From assembly GCF_014698965.1 (NCBI RefSeq), contig NZ_JACXAE010000072.1:434001-498000 (forward strand): a stretch of 64,000 nucleotides of DNA, read 5' to 3'. Below, piece by piece: positions 7,478 to 15,799 of the stretch (position 1 is its first letter; each line of letters begins with the position of its first letter). The notes under the pieces were generated by a model. It was not told where the DNA came from. It did not search any database and saw nothing but the letters and a program-made list of their open reading frames with translations. The DNA is from Iningainema tapete BLCC-T55. GTDB taxonomy: Bacteria > Cyanobacteriota > Cyanobacteriia > Cyanobacteriales > Nostocaceae. A program made the translations under genes and the position numbers.

Positions 7478-8355
7478 TACGCTTTACTCCTTAAAAACCC
7501 AACGAGATTTTGCAGAAACGCTGTACTGACTTTGAGCGTTTCTGGTTGTCTTAGTTTTTCTGCTTCCCTACTGAGAGAATTCACGCTTGTCCAATCCATG
7601 GTGTAATCTTTCAATGACTCTATTGTAGATTTTACTAAAGCAACTTCTTGTACTAAACCAATCACCATGAGTCGAAACGCAGCCTGCTGTACTAAATGTA
7701 CTGGTTGGTTGAGTTGAGATGCGATCGCCTGTATATCTACACTACCATTAGCAAACTCCCACACTTGCCACTCAAAAGCATTTAACTTTAGCTGTGGTTT
7801 TGTACCTGAGATACTTTGGATTCCAAAATGAGGCGCTGGCAGTAAATCAGCCAGCAGTTTCCAGTTTTTCAATGCTCTCAACGCAATCATTGCTACTTCG
7901 GTTGTTTTTAGGCTTAATCCTGTCATTTCCTGCCAAGGTAAAGTTGCTTTGCTATCAAGTTTAAATACACCCTTTTGAATTTCAAATAAATCTCGGATTT
8001 GTTGTAGTTGGCTGGCAAATAACAGGTTTAGTTGCTCTGCACTCAGTATACCTTGAGTTTTGAGATGCAACCCCAATGGTGTTGACGTGGATATTCTCGT
8101 CAAAATATCTATCGCGGATTGTTTTACCCAGCCCCGTTGTATAATTTTGTCTGTCAAACCGTGACCATTGAGACGGTTAGCCGCCGCGACTATGCGCCCG
8201 CCTTTAAACCAGATGTAGAAGTATTGAGATTTAGATCCAGTTGCATGAAGGTCTGGTAAAGTACATACAGTCAAACATCCGGATTTTTGTCCTTGGTCAA
8301 TTAGTTGAAATAATTCAGCTAGGGAAAAATCTGTAAAAGAACTAGATAAGCTCAT
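7477..8355 (-). CDS. DUF4388 (PatA N-terminal-like) protein
   Basis: A 292-residue protein whose first ~110 residues match the DUF4388 pattern (DFSLAELFQLIDQGQKSGCLTV, then FYIWFKGGRIVAAANRL). DUF4388 occurs in regulators such as PatA. The C-terminal part is helical and has no recognised domain. The ATG at 8355 (MSLSSSF) is chosen over an upstream in-frame codon at 8412. The gene heads the GTPase/roadblock/V4R/protoglobin run and overlaps the GTPase start, so it is likely its upstream input or scaffold. Confidence 0.72.
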   Translation of the reverse strand: MSLSSSFTDFSLAELFQLIDQGQKSGCLTVCTLPDLHATGSKSQYFYIWFKGGRIVAAANRLNGHGLTDKIIQRGWVKQSAIDILTRISTSTPLGLHLKTQGILSAEQLNLLFASQLQQIRDLFEIQKGVFKLDSKATLPWQEMTGLSLKTTEVAMIALRALKNWKLLADLLPAPHFGIQSISGTKPQLKLNAFEWQVWEFANGSVDIQAIASQLNQPVHLVQQAAFRLMVIGLVQEVALVKSTIESLKDYTMDWTSVNSLSREAEKLRQPETLKVSTAFLQNLVGFLRSKA

Positions 8356-8857
8356 TAGTTCAAAAATTAATATGAAGGTATTTTCTATGAACTTGCACCC
8401 ACTCAAGTTCACCTGATCTGCAAATTTGATTTCTGCAGTGGTAAAAAGTTACTTATGCATTTACTTGTACATAATTAGAAGCATAAATATATGCCAAACT
8501 GATTAGAATAAGTAATTCTACTAACGCTAAAAAATAATTTTGTGCTATTAACTCTTTTTAAGTAACTCTACTTAACCAATATTACCATATAAGTAATTAT
8601 TAATACTTTATATTGAGATAATTAAACACTTTTAGGGGCAAACACATATTTGCCCCTAAAATACATACAGCTACTATTTGATTTTTGAAATACATGTGGG
8701 GTGGGTAATGTCACCATATCTAGGTTTGGTGGATTGTAGAGACGTTGCAGGCAAAGTCTCTACAACACCTAATGTTCATGTTAAGATTTTTAATGTAAAT
8801 ATTAAGTTTAATAAAAATAATGCAATATAACTTCTTATTAACGAAGTTACCAATCAC
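8356..8857. other. Divergent intergenic region with two hairpins
   Basis: This AT-rich 502-base gap separates the DUF4388 operon (minus) from the lumenal-type gene (plus), so it must hold both promoters. A perfect 13-bp hairpin with loop CACATA lies at 8630-8661 (arms begin TTTTAGGGGC). A GTAGAGACG-family palindrome lies at 8735-8764. No gene is evident. Confidence 0.7.
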
Positions 8858-9622
8858 ATGAATATTACATTATTGCAAAAAACACTGTCAATCCTTACTA
8901 TTAGGGTAATTTGGAGTTTATATTTGTTGTGTTTATTTTTCTTTGGTAATGACGAAGCGATCGCAGGGCAGTTAGCTGAACGGTTAGCGCATTTTCCCCA
9001 GTGGGAAAAAATAACTGTAGTGCAACCTGCAGTGGGGGATTTAGTTTATCCCGACTGGATGTTAGGTGATTGGCAGGTGACAAGCACACTGGTAGATTTG
9101 GTTGCGCCTTTGGCTCCTGATATAGTGACGCCAGGGTTTGAAGGTAATCGTCAGTTTCTGAATGTGCCAATTAGCTTTCCAGTCAAATTTGTTGAAGAGA
9201 AAAAAGTAGTAGCAGATAGAGCCTTTAATGGCTTAAGTTTGGCACGAGCTTATTTAGGAGACAACACTGTGTTATCAGTCAAAGTAGATCCAGATTCTCC
9301 TAATCGTCAGATTACTTTTTTACGTGGCGAACGCCAACTAGTTTCCATTGTCACAAAACGCGCTACAGAATCCTTACCACTTGGATTCATCACCACTGAA
9401 GTGTTTCAACAACTATTTAAAGGTGGTTCGCGTCCTTACTTTAATAGTGTTGAATCGACAACCGCTTATCACAAATTACCTACATCTGATCCAGCAATAG
9501 AAGCAGATCAAGTTACCGCAGTCTACCTTTCGCCCCAAGATGCAGATTACTTTACAGCTGGCTCTCATCCTGTAGCATTATACCGCTATCGTCTAGAATT
9601 TTTTCCACCTAGAACACCTTGA
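8858..9622 (+). CDS. DUF6816-like secreted/lumenal protein
   Basis: The 254-residue protein has an N-terminal hydrophobic segment (about residues 12-30) followed by an AIAGQ cleavage-like site, so it is probably exported to the periplasm or thylakoid lumen. The mature part has PDWMLGDWQVTSTLVDL and a long strand-rich region with FVEEKKVVADRAFNGL. This looks like the cyanobacterial/plastid lumenal family DUF6816, whose function is unknown. The assignment is from memory of the family pattern. Confidence 0.6.
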   Translation: MNITLLQKTLSILTIRVIWSLYLLCLFFFGNDEAIAGQLAERLAHFPQWEKITVVQPAVGDLVYPDWMLGDWQVTSTLVDLVAPLAPDIVTPGFEGNRQFLNVPISFPVKFVEEKKVVADRAFNGLSLARAYLGDNTVLSVKVDPDSPNRQITFLRGERQLVSIVTKRATESLPLGFITTEVFQQLFKGGSRPYFNSVESTTAYHKLPTSDPAIEADQVTAVYLSPQDADYFTAGSHPVALYRYRLEFFPPRTP

Positions 9623-9764
9623 AACTACCATCGGTTCAAATCTGACGCTATTGTCCGAACGCCTACCAAGACATGGTGAAGTTAATTTTCATGCAAAAAT
9701 CATTCCACAGGTAGTTGATTGTAACTTGTCACTACTTCTTAAGAAAGATTTACTAATTTTGAAC

Positions 9765-9793
9765 TTGACTATTTTGTAGTACAAATGTAACAT
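9765..9793 (+). promoter_or_regulatory. Candidate sigma-70 promoter of ABC exporter gene
   Basis: TTGACT (9765-9770) and TAACAT (9788-9793) are separated by 17 bases, close to the -35/-10 consensus. The site lies about 120 bases before the ABC transporter start. Confidence 0.4.
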
Positions 9794-9910
9794 AAAATGT
9801 CCAGAGCCAGATAGTGAAAAGTTACGGGTGATGATTTTTACTCTTCATTCGTAAAAACTTATGAGTACAGTAATCTTGTACTTCACTAATTCATCCAAGG
9901 TGCATACATC

Positions 9911-11725
9911 ATGGCTAAATTTCGGGACATCATTAATTACTACCGTCGCTATCAAGCAGCGGCTATTTTCAGTATTACAGCAGCCAGCTTTTTTGAAATA
10001 GTTGACTTAGTAGTACCGTATGCGATCGGGCAGTTGTTAAACGTGTTGTCTAATCAACCACTAGATCGTCCAGTACAAAATACAATAGCAGTAGTTGCCA
10101 ACTTAACTCAACTACCTATTGATCGCTTACTATCCCTAGCGGTGATTATGAGTGTAATCTTCCTCGTCACTGTGATTAGAGCACCAATTCAACTGTGGAG
10201 TACTTGGTGGTTTCATTGGGATATTGCTTTACGTAGTCGTCGGGATCATTTTCAGCTAACTCTAGAGAAAATTCTGACTTTACCACTAGAATTTTATGAT
10301 GAAAACAACCCAGGACGCATTGCCGGACGTATTGCTAGAGGTTTGGAGAATCAGACTTGGACTTACCCAGAAATTGCCGGACAATTGATTCCCAAGTTGT
10401 TTCGAGTACTGGGTATTTTTGTAGTTATCTTATTGATTGAGTGGCGGATTGCCATACTATTTCTAATTTCGTTCATAGTTATTCTTGGCTGGACAATAAA
10501 AGACTTAGGACGGCTGATGGAACAAGAACGAAAAATAGATAAGTACATGGAAAATACCCAAAGCCGTACTTCGGAAATTGTCACCAACATCAAAACTGTT
10601 AAAGCTTTCGCCACAGAAGCACAGGAATTGAAGCGTCAACGACAAAGAATTAATCGTGAGTTTAAAGTTGTTGACTACCGCATTCACCTTGGTTACATTA
10701 AACTAGCTACTTGGCAAAAGACATTAATTCAGTTTTGTGTTTTTGCTGTACTTGGTTTGGTGTTGGCATCTACTGTAAGAGGTCAAATTTCCTTAGGACA
10801 TTTTGTGACTACTTTGACAGTTTCTAGTATGGCTTATGCTGAGTTAGAACCTATCAGTAACTTGGCAGAAGTTTTTGCTCGTCGCTATGCTTCTATGCTG
10901 CGTTATCACGAACTTATGCAGTTACCAACTGGAGTTGATGCCGCAAGTTTAGTAGAACCAGAAAAAAGTGGTAGTTATAACTTTACAGGGAAAGTAGAGT
11001 TTTATAACCTTAGTTTTGGGTATGATGCTAGTCGCCCTGTGTTGCAAGACATCAATCTACTGATTGAACCGTATCAAACAGTGGCATTGGTAGGGCGCTC
11101 CGGTTCAGGTAAGTCTACTTTGGTGAAGTTGCTGTTTCGATATTTTGAACCAAATCAAGGGAAAATCTTGATTGATGGGCAAGATATTCGGGATTTGGAG
11201 GTTGGTGCGTATCGCCGTCGTTTGGGTATTGTGCATCAAGAAGTAGATGTTTTTAACGGCACTTTGTTGGAAAATTTGACTTATGGCGATCGCTCTTGCA
11301 GTTTTGCTCAAGTTGAGGAAGCCTGTAGAATTGCCAAAGTTGATGAAGTGATTCGCTCTTTACCACAAGGTTATTATACTGTTGTCGGGGAAAGAGGTGT
11401 GAGATTATCGGGTGGACAAAGGCAAAGGTTAGGAATAGCTAGGGCATTACTGGTTAATCCTGATGTTTTGATCTTCGATGAAGCAACCTCTAGCTTGGAT
11501 TATGAATCTGAGCGATTGATTCAGCTAGCAATGCGATCAATTTTAGGCACCCGCACCACAATTATTATTGCTCACCGTTTGAGTACAGTCAGGGAGGCAG
11601 ACAAGATTGTGGTTTTAGATCAAGGTAGAATTGCCGAAGTTGGTAGCCATGATGAACTTCTGCGCCACGAAGGAATTTACCGTCGCTTGCACTCACTGCA
11701 AGAAACAGGTGAACTTCTGAGCTAG
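9911..11725 (+). CDS. ABC exporter, fused permease and ATPase
   Basis: The 604-residue half-transporter has a six-helix membrane domain (about residues 15-320) and an ATPase domain (about 355-600). Walker A GRSGSGKST is at residues 395-403, followed by the signature LSGGQRQRLG, Walker B VLIFDEATSS and the switch IIAHRLST. It would work as a dimer, exporting a lipid, peptide or drug-like substrate that the sequence does not identify. It appears to be a single-gene unit, with a candidate promoter upstream and a palindrome at 11750-11778 downstream. Confidence 0.93.
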   Translation: MAKFRDIINYYRRYQAAAIFSITAASFFEIVDLVVPYAIGQLLNVLSNQPLDRPVQNTIAVVANLTQLPIDRLLSLAVIMSVIFLVTVIRAPIQLWSTWWFHWDIALRSRRDHFQLTLEKILTLPLEFYDENNPGRIAGRIARGLENQTWTYPEIAGQLIPKLFRVLGIFVVILLIEWRIAILFLISFIVILGWTIKDLGRLMEQERKIDKYMENTQSRTSEIVTNIKTVKAFATEAQELKRQRQRINREFKVVDYRIHLGYIKLATWQKTLIQFCVFAVLGLVLASTVRGQISLGHFVTTLTVSSMAYAELEPISNLAEVFARRYASMLRYHELMQLPTGVDAASLVEPEKSGSYNFTGKVEFYNLSFGYDASRPVLQDINLLIEPYQTVALVGRSGSGKSTLVKLLFRYFEPNQGKILIDGQDIRDLEVGAYRRRLGIVHQEVDVFNGTLLENLTYGDRSCSFAQVEEACRIAKVDEVIRSLPQGYYTVVGERGVRLSGGQRQRLGIARALLVNPDVLIFDEATSSLDYESERLIQLAMRSILGTRTTIIIAHRLSTVREADKIVVLDQGRIAEVGSHDELLRHEGIYRRLHSLQETGELLS

Positions 11726-11749
11726 GGGTACGGTGTCGTCAATCACGGG

Positions 11750-11778
11750 GTAAGGGCACGGCATTGCCGTGTCCCTAC
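11750..11778. repeat. GGGCACGGCA palindrome after ABC gene
   Basis: A nearly perfect palindrome (GTAAGGGCACGGCA against TTGCCGTGTCCCTAC) lies 25 bases after the ABC transporter stop. Its position fits a terminator; its form fits a dispersed cyanobacterial repeat. Confidence 0.6.
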
Positions 11779-11868
11779 TGCTGGTTCAAATGTCTAATTC
11801 CTCAGATAGACTTGTACTTCTCTAAAAATTGGGACAATAATAACGGCAATTATTGAACAATCAATCCT

Positions 11869-12762
11869 ATGGGCTTCGGTATTGGTGATATATTTTGGAT
11901 TTTCCTCCTCCTTTCGTCTGTGCAACCTATATGGCAGAGACGCCAAATAGAGTTTCGGCGCTTGCGTGCTCTCCAGGAATTCCAGCAGCAACGCAAAAGC
12001 AGGGTGATTTTACTCATTCACCGCCAAGAGTCTATCAGCTTACTGGGAATTCCTTTATCGCGCTACATCACTATCGAAGACTCAGAACAAATTTTGCGAG
12101 CAATTCGCTTGACTCCGCCAGATGTACCTATTGACTTAATTTTGCACACTCCTGGTGGTTTAGTCTTAGCTACTGAACAAATAGCTAGAGCATTAATTCG
12201 CCATCAAGCAAAAGTTACAGTTTTTGTACCTCATTATGCTATGAGTGGTGGTACGATGCTAGCTCTTGCTTCTGATGAAATTGTTATGGATGCCAATGCT
12301 GTTCTCGGACCGGTTGATCCCCAACTTGGTAATTTCCCAGCAGCCAGTATTATTAAAGTAGTTGAAGATAAACCTATTGGTGAAGTTGATGATCAAACTT
12401 TGATTATGGCAGATCTATCACGCAAAGCCATTACTCAGGTGCAGCGTTTTGTACGCACTTTGCTTAAAGATGATATCCCCAATCAAAAAATTCAACCAGA
12501 AAACATCGAAAAAATTGTCGATGCCTTAACTACTGGGCGTGTCACTCACGACTACCCTATCACTGTTGAGGAAGCAACAGAAATGGGGCTACCCATCACC
12601 GTTGGACTACCCCGTGTGATCTATGATCTGATGGATTTATATCCACAACCCCAAGGTGGACGTCCCACTGTACAATATATTCCCATGCCCTACGATGGTG
12701 GTCGCCCTATTCTCCCTACACCTAAGGGTAGACCTTTAGAAGAACCAAATCCAACCAGGTAA
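11869..12762 (+). CDS. SDH-family Clp-fold serine protease
   Basis: The 297-residue protein has an N-terminal membrane anchor (about residues 7-22) and a ClpP/SppA-like domain. Conserved elements are DLILHTPGG (the oxyanion-side GG) and HYAMSGGTMLALASDEIVMD, with Ser126 the probable nucleophile. This is the SDH family (SDH_sah), membrane-bound serine proteases related to signal-peptide peptidase. The C-terminal ~50 residues are Pro-rich. It stands alone between an ABC exporter and a convergent peptidoglycan-binding gene. Confidence 0.85.
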   Translation: MGFGIGDIFWIFLLLSSVQPIWQRRQIEFRRLRALQEFQQQRKSRVILLIHRQESISLLGIPLSRYITIEDSEQILRAIRLTPPDVPIDLILHTPGGLVLATEQIARALIRHQAKVTVFVPHYAMSGGTMLALASDEIVMDANAVLGPVDPQLGNFPAASIIKVVEDKPIGEVDDQTLIMADLSRKAITQVQRFVRTLLKDDIPNQKIQPENIEKIVDALTTGRVTHDYPITVEEATEMGLPITVGLPRVIYDLMDLYPQPQGGRPTVQYIPMPYDGGRPILPTPKGRPLEEPNPTR

Positions 12763-12768
12763 ATAGAT

Positions 12769-12798
12769 TGTAGAGACGTTCCATGGTGCGTCTCTACA
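12769..12798. repeat. GTAGAGACG-family palindrome between convergent genes
   Basis: TGTAGAGACG and CGTCTCTACA face each other across a 10-base centre. The element lies between the SDH protease stop (12762) and the stop of the convergent peptidoglycan-binding gene (12810). Confidence 0.8.
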
Positions 12799-12809
12799 CA
12801 AATGCGCTA

Positions 12810-13511
12810 TTAACTCTTGGGTTTTGGTTTAGATGTCGGTGTTGTTGTAGGTGTAGGTGTAGGTGTTGGTGTTGGTGTTGTAGTTGTCTCTGGTGTTGCC
12901 TCCGGTGTCGGCGTAGATGTTGGTGTTGTGGTTGCCTCCGGTGTGGATGTAGGTGCAGGTGTTGGTGTCGCCGCTGGTGTCGTTTTTGGTGTCGCTGTTG
13001 GTTTTGGTGAAGGTTCGGATGCAGGCTTGGTTAATAATGTCCTTGCTTCTTGATCGATTCTTTGGCGTGTAGCTAAATCGGCTACTCCGGTTTCTTGCAA
13101 CTGGAATTTCTTCTGAAATTGCTTAACTGCGGCTTCAGTTTGCGGACCATAATATTGGTTGCGGGGTAGAGGATTTTGGGGTTTAAGTACTAAATTCAAG
13201 TTTGCCTGTAAAATTTCTACTATTTGTGCGGCAAAATCTTGCGTATTTGGTCCCGCTACACCATCGGCGGTTTTTAATTTGTACCCCTTTTGAAATTCTT
13301 GGATTGCTGCTTTTGTCTCAGCATCAGTTAGAGGCGCATTTGAAGCTGTAACTTTGTACCCTAGCCCCCGCAACAAAGCACGAAATTGCTGCGGTGTATA
13401 ATTGTTACGCTTACGGACGGCAAAACCTGCGTCTGTTATAACTAGACTAGCAGAGAAAAGGCAAATAATTGCCGCAATAGCAACTCTAGATTTTCTGAAC
13501 TCACACCACAT
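12810..13511 (-). CDS. Secreted peptidoglycan-binding protein with Thr/Pro-rich tail
   Basis: The 233-residue protein has a signal peptide (about residues 1-31) and two peptidoglycan_binding_1-type domains: FRALLRGLGY...EFQKGYKLKTADGVAGP at about 43-86 and LVLKPQNPLPRNQYYGPQTEAAVKQFQKKF at about 105-145. The last ~75 residues are nearly all Pro, Thr and Ala, encoded by a degenerate GGTGTT/GGTGTA array on the plus strand at about 12835-13020. It probably binds cell wall, with the tail as a flexible spacer. No catalytic domain is seen. Confidence 0.83.
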   Translation of the reverse strand: MWCEFRKSRVAIAAIICLFSASLVITDAGFAVRKRNNYTPQQFRALLRGLGYKVTASNAPLTDAETKAAIQEFQKGYKLKTADGVAGPNTQDFAAQIVEILQANLNLVLKPQNPLPRNQYYGPQTEAAVKQFQKKFQLQETGVADLATRQRIDQEARTLLTKPASEPSPKPTATPKTTPAATPTPAPTSTPEATTTPTSTPTPEATPETTTTPTPTPTPTPTTTPTSKPKPKS

Positions 13512-13663
13512 GATGAAAACTCCTCACGGTAAGATCGACAGGATGTTGACGTTAAAAAATGATTTTAATTTTCTTTAACGTCTGTTTTCCTAATTATTTA
13601 ATATCTTTAGATTAGTATGAGTTGTATTTGTATTAACTAATATTTAAGAAATTATCAGCGAGA

Positions 13664-15055
13664 ATGGTTAACACGCGATCGCCTCATGGACGTAAATTAT
13701 TGTATGAACGATTAATGGCAATTATTGCCCTAGTAAATTTGTTCCTAGTTTTATTTGATTTAAGCTACGTTTCCCGACGAGATTTCTTTTTCCGCAATCT
13801 GCCGCAAGTTGTTCAAATATACGACAAGGTTAAAGGAATTGAACCTCATCGCGAAACAGAAAACTATTTAGCAGCAGTAAATACACTCACTCAACAAGTT
13901 AGACAAACTTCTTTACAATCACCGCAAGTAGCACAACAGTTAGAAGAATTGCGTCGTCTCAGTGTGGAGATGATCGAAAGCAATCCGTTTGCCGGAGCGT
14001 CGAAAAGTGGCACTTTGGAAAAGATTAAAAATCGGATGCGCGAACACATAGGCGAAAAATCTGCCAAACAAGCCTTTGCTACTTTTTGGAGTCAAAGGTA
14101 TTTGTCATCAAATTTGTCACAAGAAATTGATTTTTTCGACCATAAAATTGCCCCCTTAATTGCTACAAATTATTACCGTCAAATTGGCGAAGATGGCGAA
14201 TTTATTGATCGTTATTGGATAATTGACTTACCTTTTATAATATTATTTGCTCTAGAATTACTCATACGTAGTTACTACATCAAAGCTACCCAACCAAGTT
14301 TTAGTTGGTTAAATGCGATTTTATGGCGCTGGTATGACCTGTTTTTACTCCTACCATTTTGGCGCTGGTTACGAATTATACCTGTAATTATTCGTTTAGA
14401 TCAAGCAAAGTTATTTACTTTACAACCCGTTAGACAGCAAATTCATCAAGGAATTGTCGCTAACTTTGCCGAAGAACTCACAGAAATTGTCGTGGTTCGA
14501 GTAATTAACCAAATCCAAGGTTCAATTCAAAGAGGGGAATTGGTTGGATGGCTATTGCAAAAAGAGAACTTGCGTCCTTATATAGACTTGAATAACATCA
14601 ATGAAATTGAAGCACTAGTTGGCATTTTAGTCAAGACAGTAGTATACCAAGTTTTGCCCAAAATCCAACCAGAGGTAACTGCTATTTTGCGCCATAATAT
14701 AGATAATGTCTTGAATCAATCCCCCATCTATCGCAATCTGCAATATTTACCAATGATGGGAAAGATGCAATCTCAATTCAGTGAGCAATTGGCAACTCAA
14801 ATCGCTAGTAATCTTTACAATACCTTAGTTAGCGCGGTGGAAGATCCTGTTTCCGCCAAACTCTCCAATCAACTAGTGCAAAGCTTTAGTGATATTTTAG
14901 GCACAGCAATTCAGAAAAAACACGTACTCTCAGAAATTCAGAACTTACTTTTAGACTTTTTAGAAGAAGTCAAGCTTAATTACGTACAACGCTTATCGCA
15001 AGAGGACATAACGCAAATTCTCCAGCAAACAAAACAACTACGAAGCACATCGTAA
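13664..15055 (+). CDS. Unrecognised membrane protein, 463 residues
   Basis: I do not recognise a named family. A membrane segment lies near residues 17-35, then a soluble, partly coiled region (about 45-180). A hairpin of membrane helices lies near 185-245, with an aromatic-rich linker (WRWYDLFLLLPFWRWL). The C-terminal 215 residues are amphipathic and helical. The mid-protein helices recall the start of an ion-channel voltage-sensor module, but no pore loop or selectivity filter is seen. The gene ends about 160 bases before rimP, and a separate leader begins in between. Confidence 0.75.
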   Translation: MVNTRSPHGRKLLYERLMAIIALVNLFLVLFDLSYVSRRDFFFRNLPQVVQIYDKVKGIEPHRETENYLAAVNTLTQQVRQTSLQSPQVAQQLEELRRLSVEMIESNPFAGASKSGTLEKIKNRMREHIGEKSAKQAFATFWSQRYLSSNLSQEIDFFDHKIAPLIATNYYRQIGEDGEFIDRYWIIDLPFIILFALELLIRSYYIKATQPSFSWLNAILWRWYDLFLLLPFWRWLRIIPVIIRLDQAKLFTLQPVRQQIHQGIVANFAEELTEIVVVRVINQIQGSIQRGELVGWLLQKENLRPYIDLNNINEIEALVGILVKTVVYQVLPKIQPEVTAILRHNIDNVLNQSPIYRNLQYLPMMGKMQSQFSEQLATQIASNLYNTLVSAVEDPVSAKLSNQLVQSFSDILGTAIQKKHVLSEIQNLLLDFLEEVKLNYVQRLSQEDITQILQQTKQLRSTS

Positions 15056-15126
15056 AAACTCTATTCAAAAGAAAATCATTTCTGACTGTTCGCCCTCGAA
15101 GAAATGCGTTAAACTCGAAAAAGAGG

Positions 15127-15204
15127 CGAATCAACATTGATTCGTCGCAAGACTTCTTGGAAGATATACTTATCGCAGGAAGTGGGTACTAGCCCACTTT
15201 TTTT
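15127..15204 (+). promoter_or_regulatory. rimP leader with terminator-like hairpin
   Basis: Two structures precede rimP. CGAATCA/TGATTCG form a hairpin at 15127-15144. AAGTGGG (15180-15186) pairs with CCCACTT (15193-15199) and runs into seven T residues ending at 15204, an intrinsic terminator ending 13 bases before the rimP ATG. A terminator upstream of the rimP-nusA-infB operon suggests attenuation, possibly read by NusA itself. Confidence 0.6.
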
Positions 15205-15217
15205 GTTGAATTAGCAC

Positions 15218-15682
15218 ATGACTCATCCGATAGTTCCACAAATTATAGAATTGGCAACACCAGTAGCAGAAGAACTGGGATTGGAGGTGGTTGCTGTGGT
15301 TTTCCACACCAATCAACGTCCACCAATTTTGCGAGTAGACATCCGCAATCCTCAACAGGACACAGGGTTGGATGATTGTGAGCTAATGAGCCGTGCTTTG
15401 GAAGCCTCCTTAGATGCAGCGTCAATAATTCCAGATGCTTATGTATTGGAAGTTTCCAGTCCTGGTATTTCGCGACAACTAAACACTGATAGAGAGTTTA
15501 ATTCCTTTAAAGGATTTCCTGTCATTGTTTGGACTTCTCCACCATACAACGGACAACAAGAGTGGACAGGTCAGTTGATTCGCCGGGATGAAACAAATGT
15601 TTACTTAAACCAAAAAGGTCGTGTAGTTGAAATCAATCGCTCCCTGATTACCAAAGTTCAACTAGACGAACGTCGAGCTTGA
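15218..15682 (+). CDS. rimP: Ribosome maturation factor RimP
   Basis: The 154-residue protein assists maturation of the 30S subunit. It has the family pattern: an N-terminal alpha-beta domain ([27 protein letters not shown]), then [14 protein letters not shown], and an SH3-like C-terminal domain ending [12 protein letters not shown]. It is the first gene of the rimP-nusA-ylxR-infB operon, the standard order. Confidence 0.95.
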   Translation: MTHPIVPQIIELATPVAEELGLEVVAVVFHTNQRPPILRVDIRNPQQDTGLDDCELMSRALEASLDAASIIPDAYVLEVSSPGISRQLNTDREFNSFKGFPVIVWTSPPYNGQQEWTGQLIRRDETNVYLNQKGRVVEINRSLITKVQLDERRA

Positions 15683-15742
15683 GTTAAGAGTTAAGAGTTA
15701 ATTTTGAGGATGAGTTGTGAATTTTAAACTCACAACTCATCC
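15681..15742. repeat. GAGTTAA heptamers and a hairpin between rimP and nusA
   Basis: Three GAGTTAA heptamers (15681-15701) overlap the rimP stop. A perfect 13-bp hairpin follows (15708-15720 against 15730-15742, nine-base loop). The repeat sits inside the operon and could be a processing site. Confidence 0.7.
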
Positions 15743-15799
15743 TTACAACTCCTAACTCCTAGCTGATGCAGGGTGCTTGTATAAAAAAGGAGATTGCCT

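Noticed and set aside
12783-13053. Cys/Trp-rich and Val/Gly-rich frames opposite the Thr/Pro-rich tail
   Set aside because: They are by-products of the hexamer repeat on the other strand.
13664-15055. Ion channel assignment for the 463-residue membrane protein
   Set aside because: The mid-protein helices recall a voltage-sensor-like layout, but there is no pore loop or selectivity filter.
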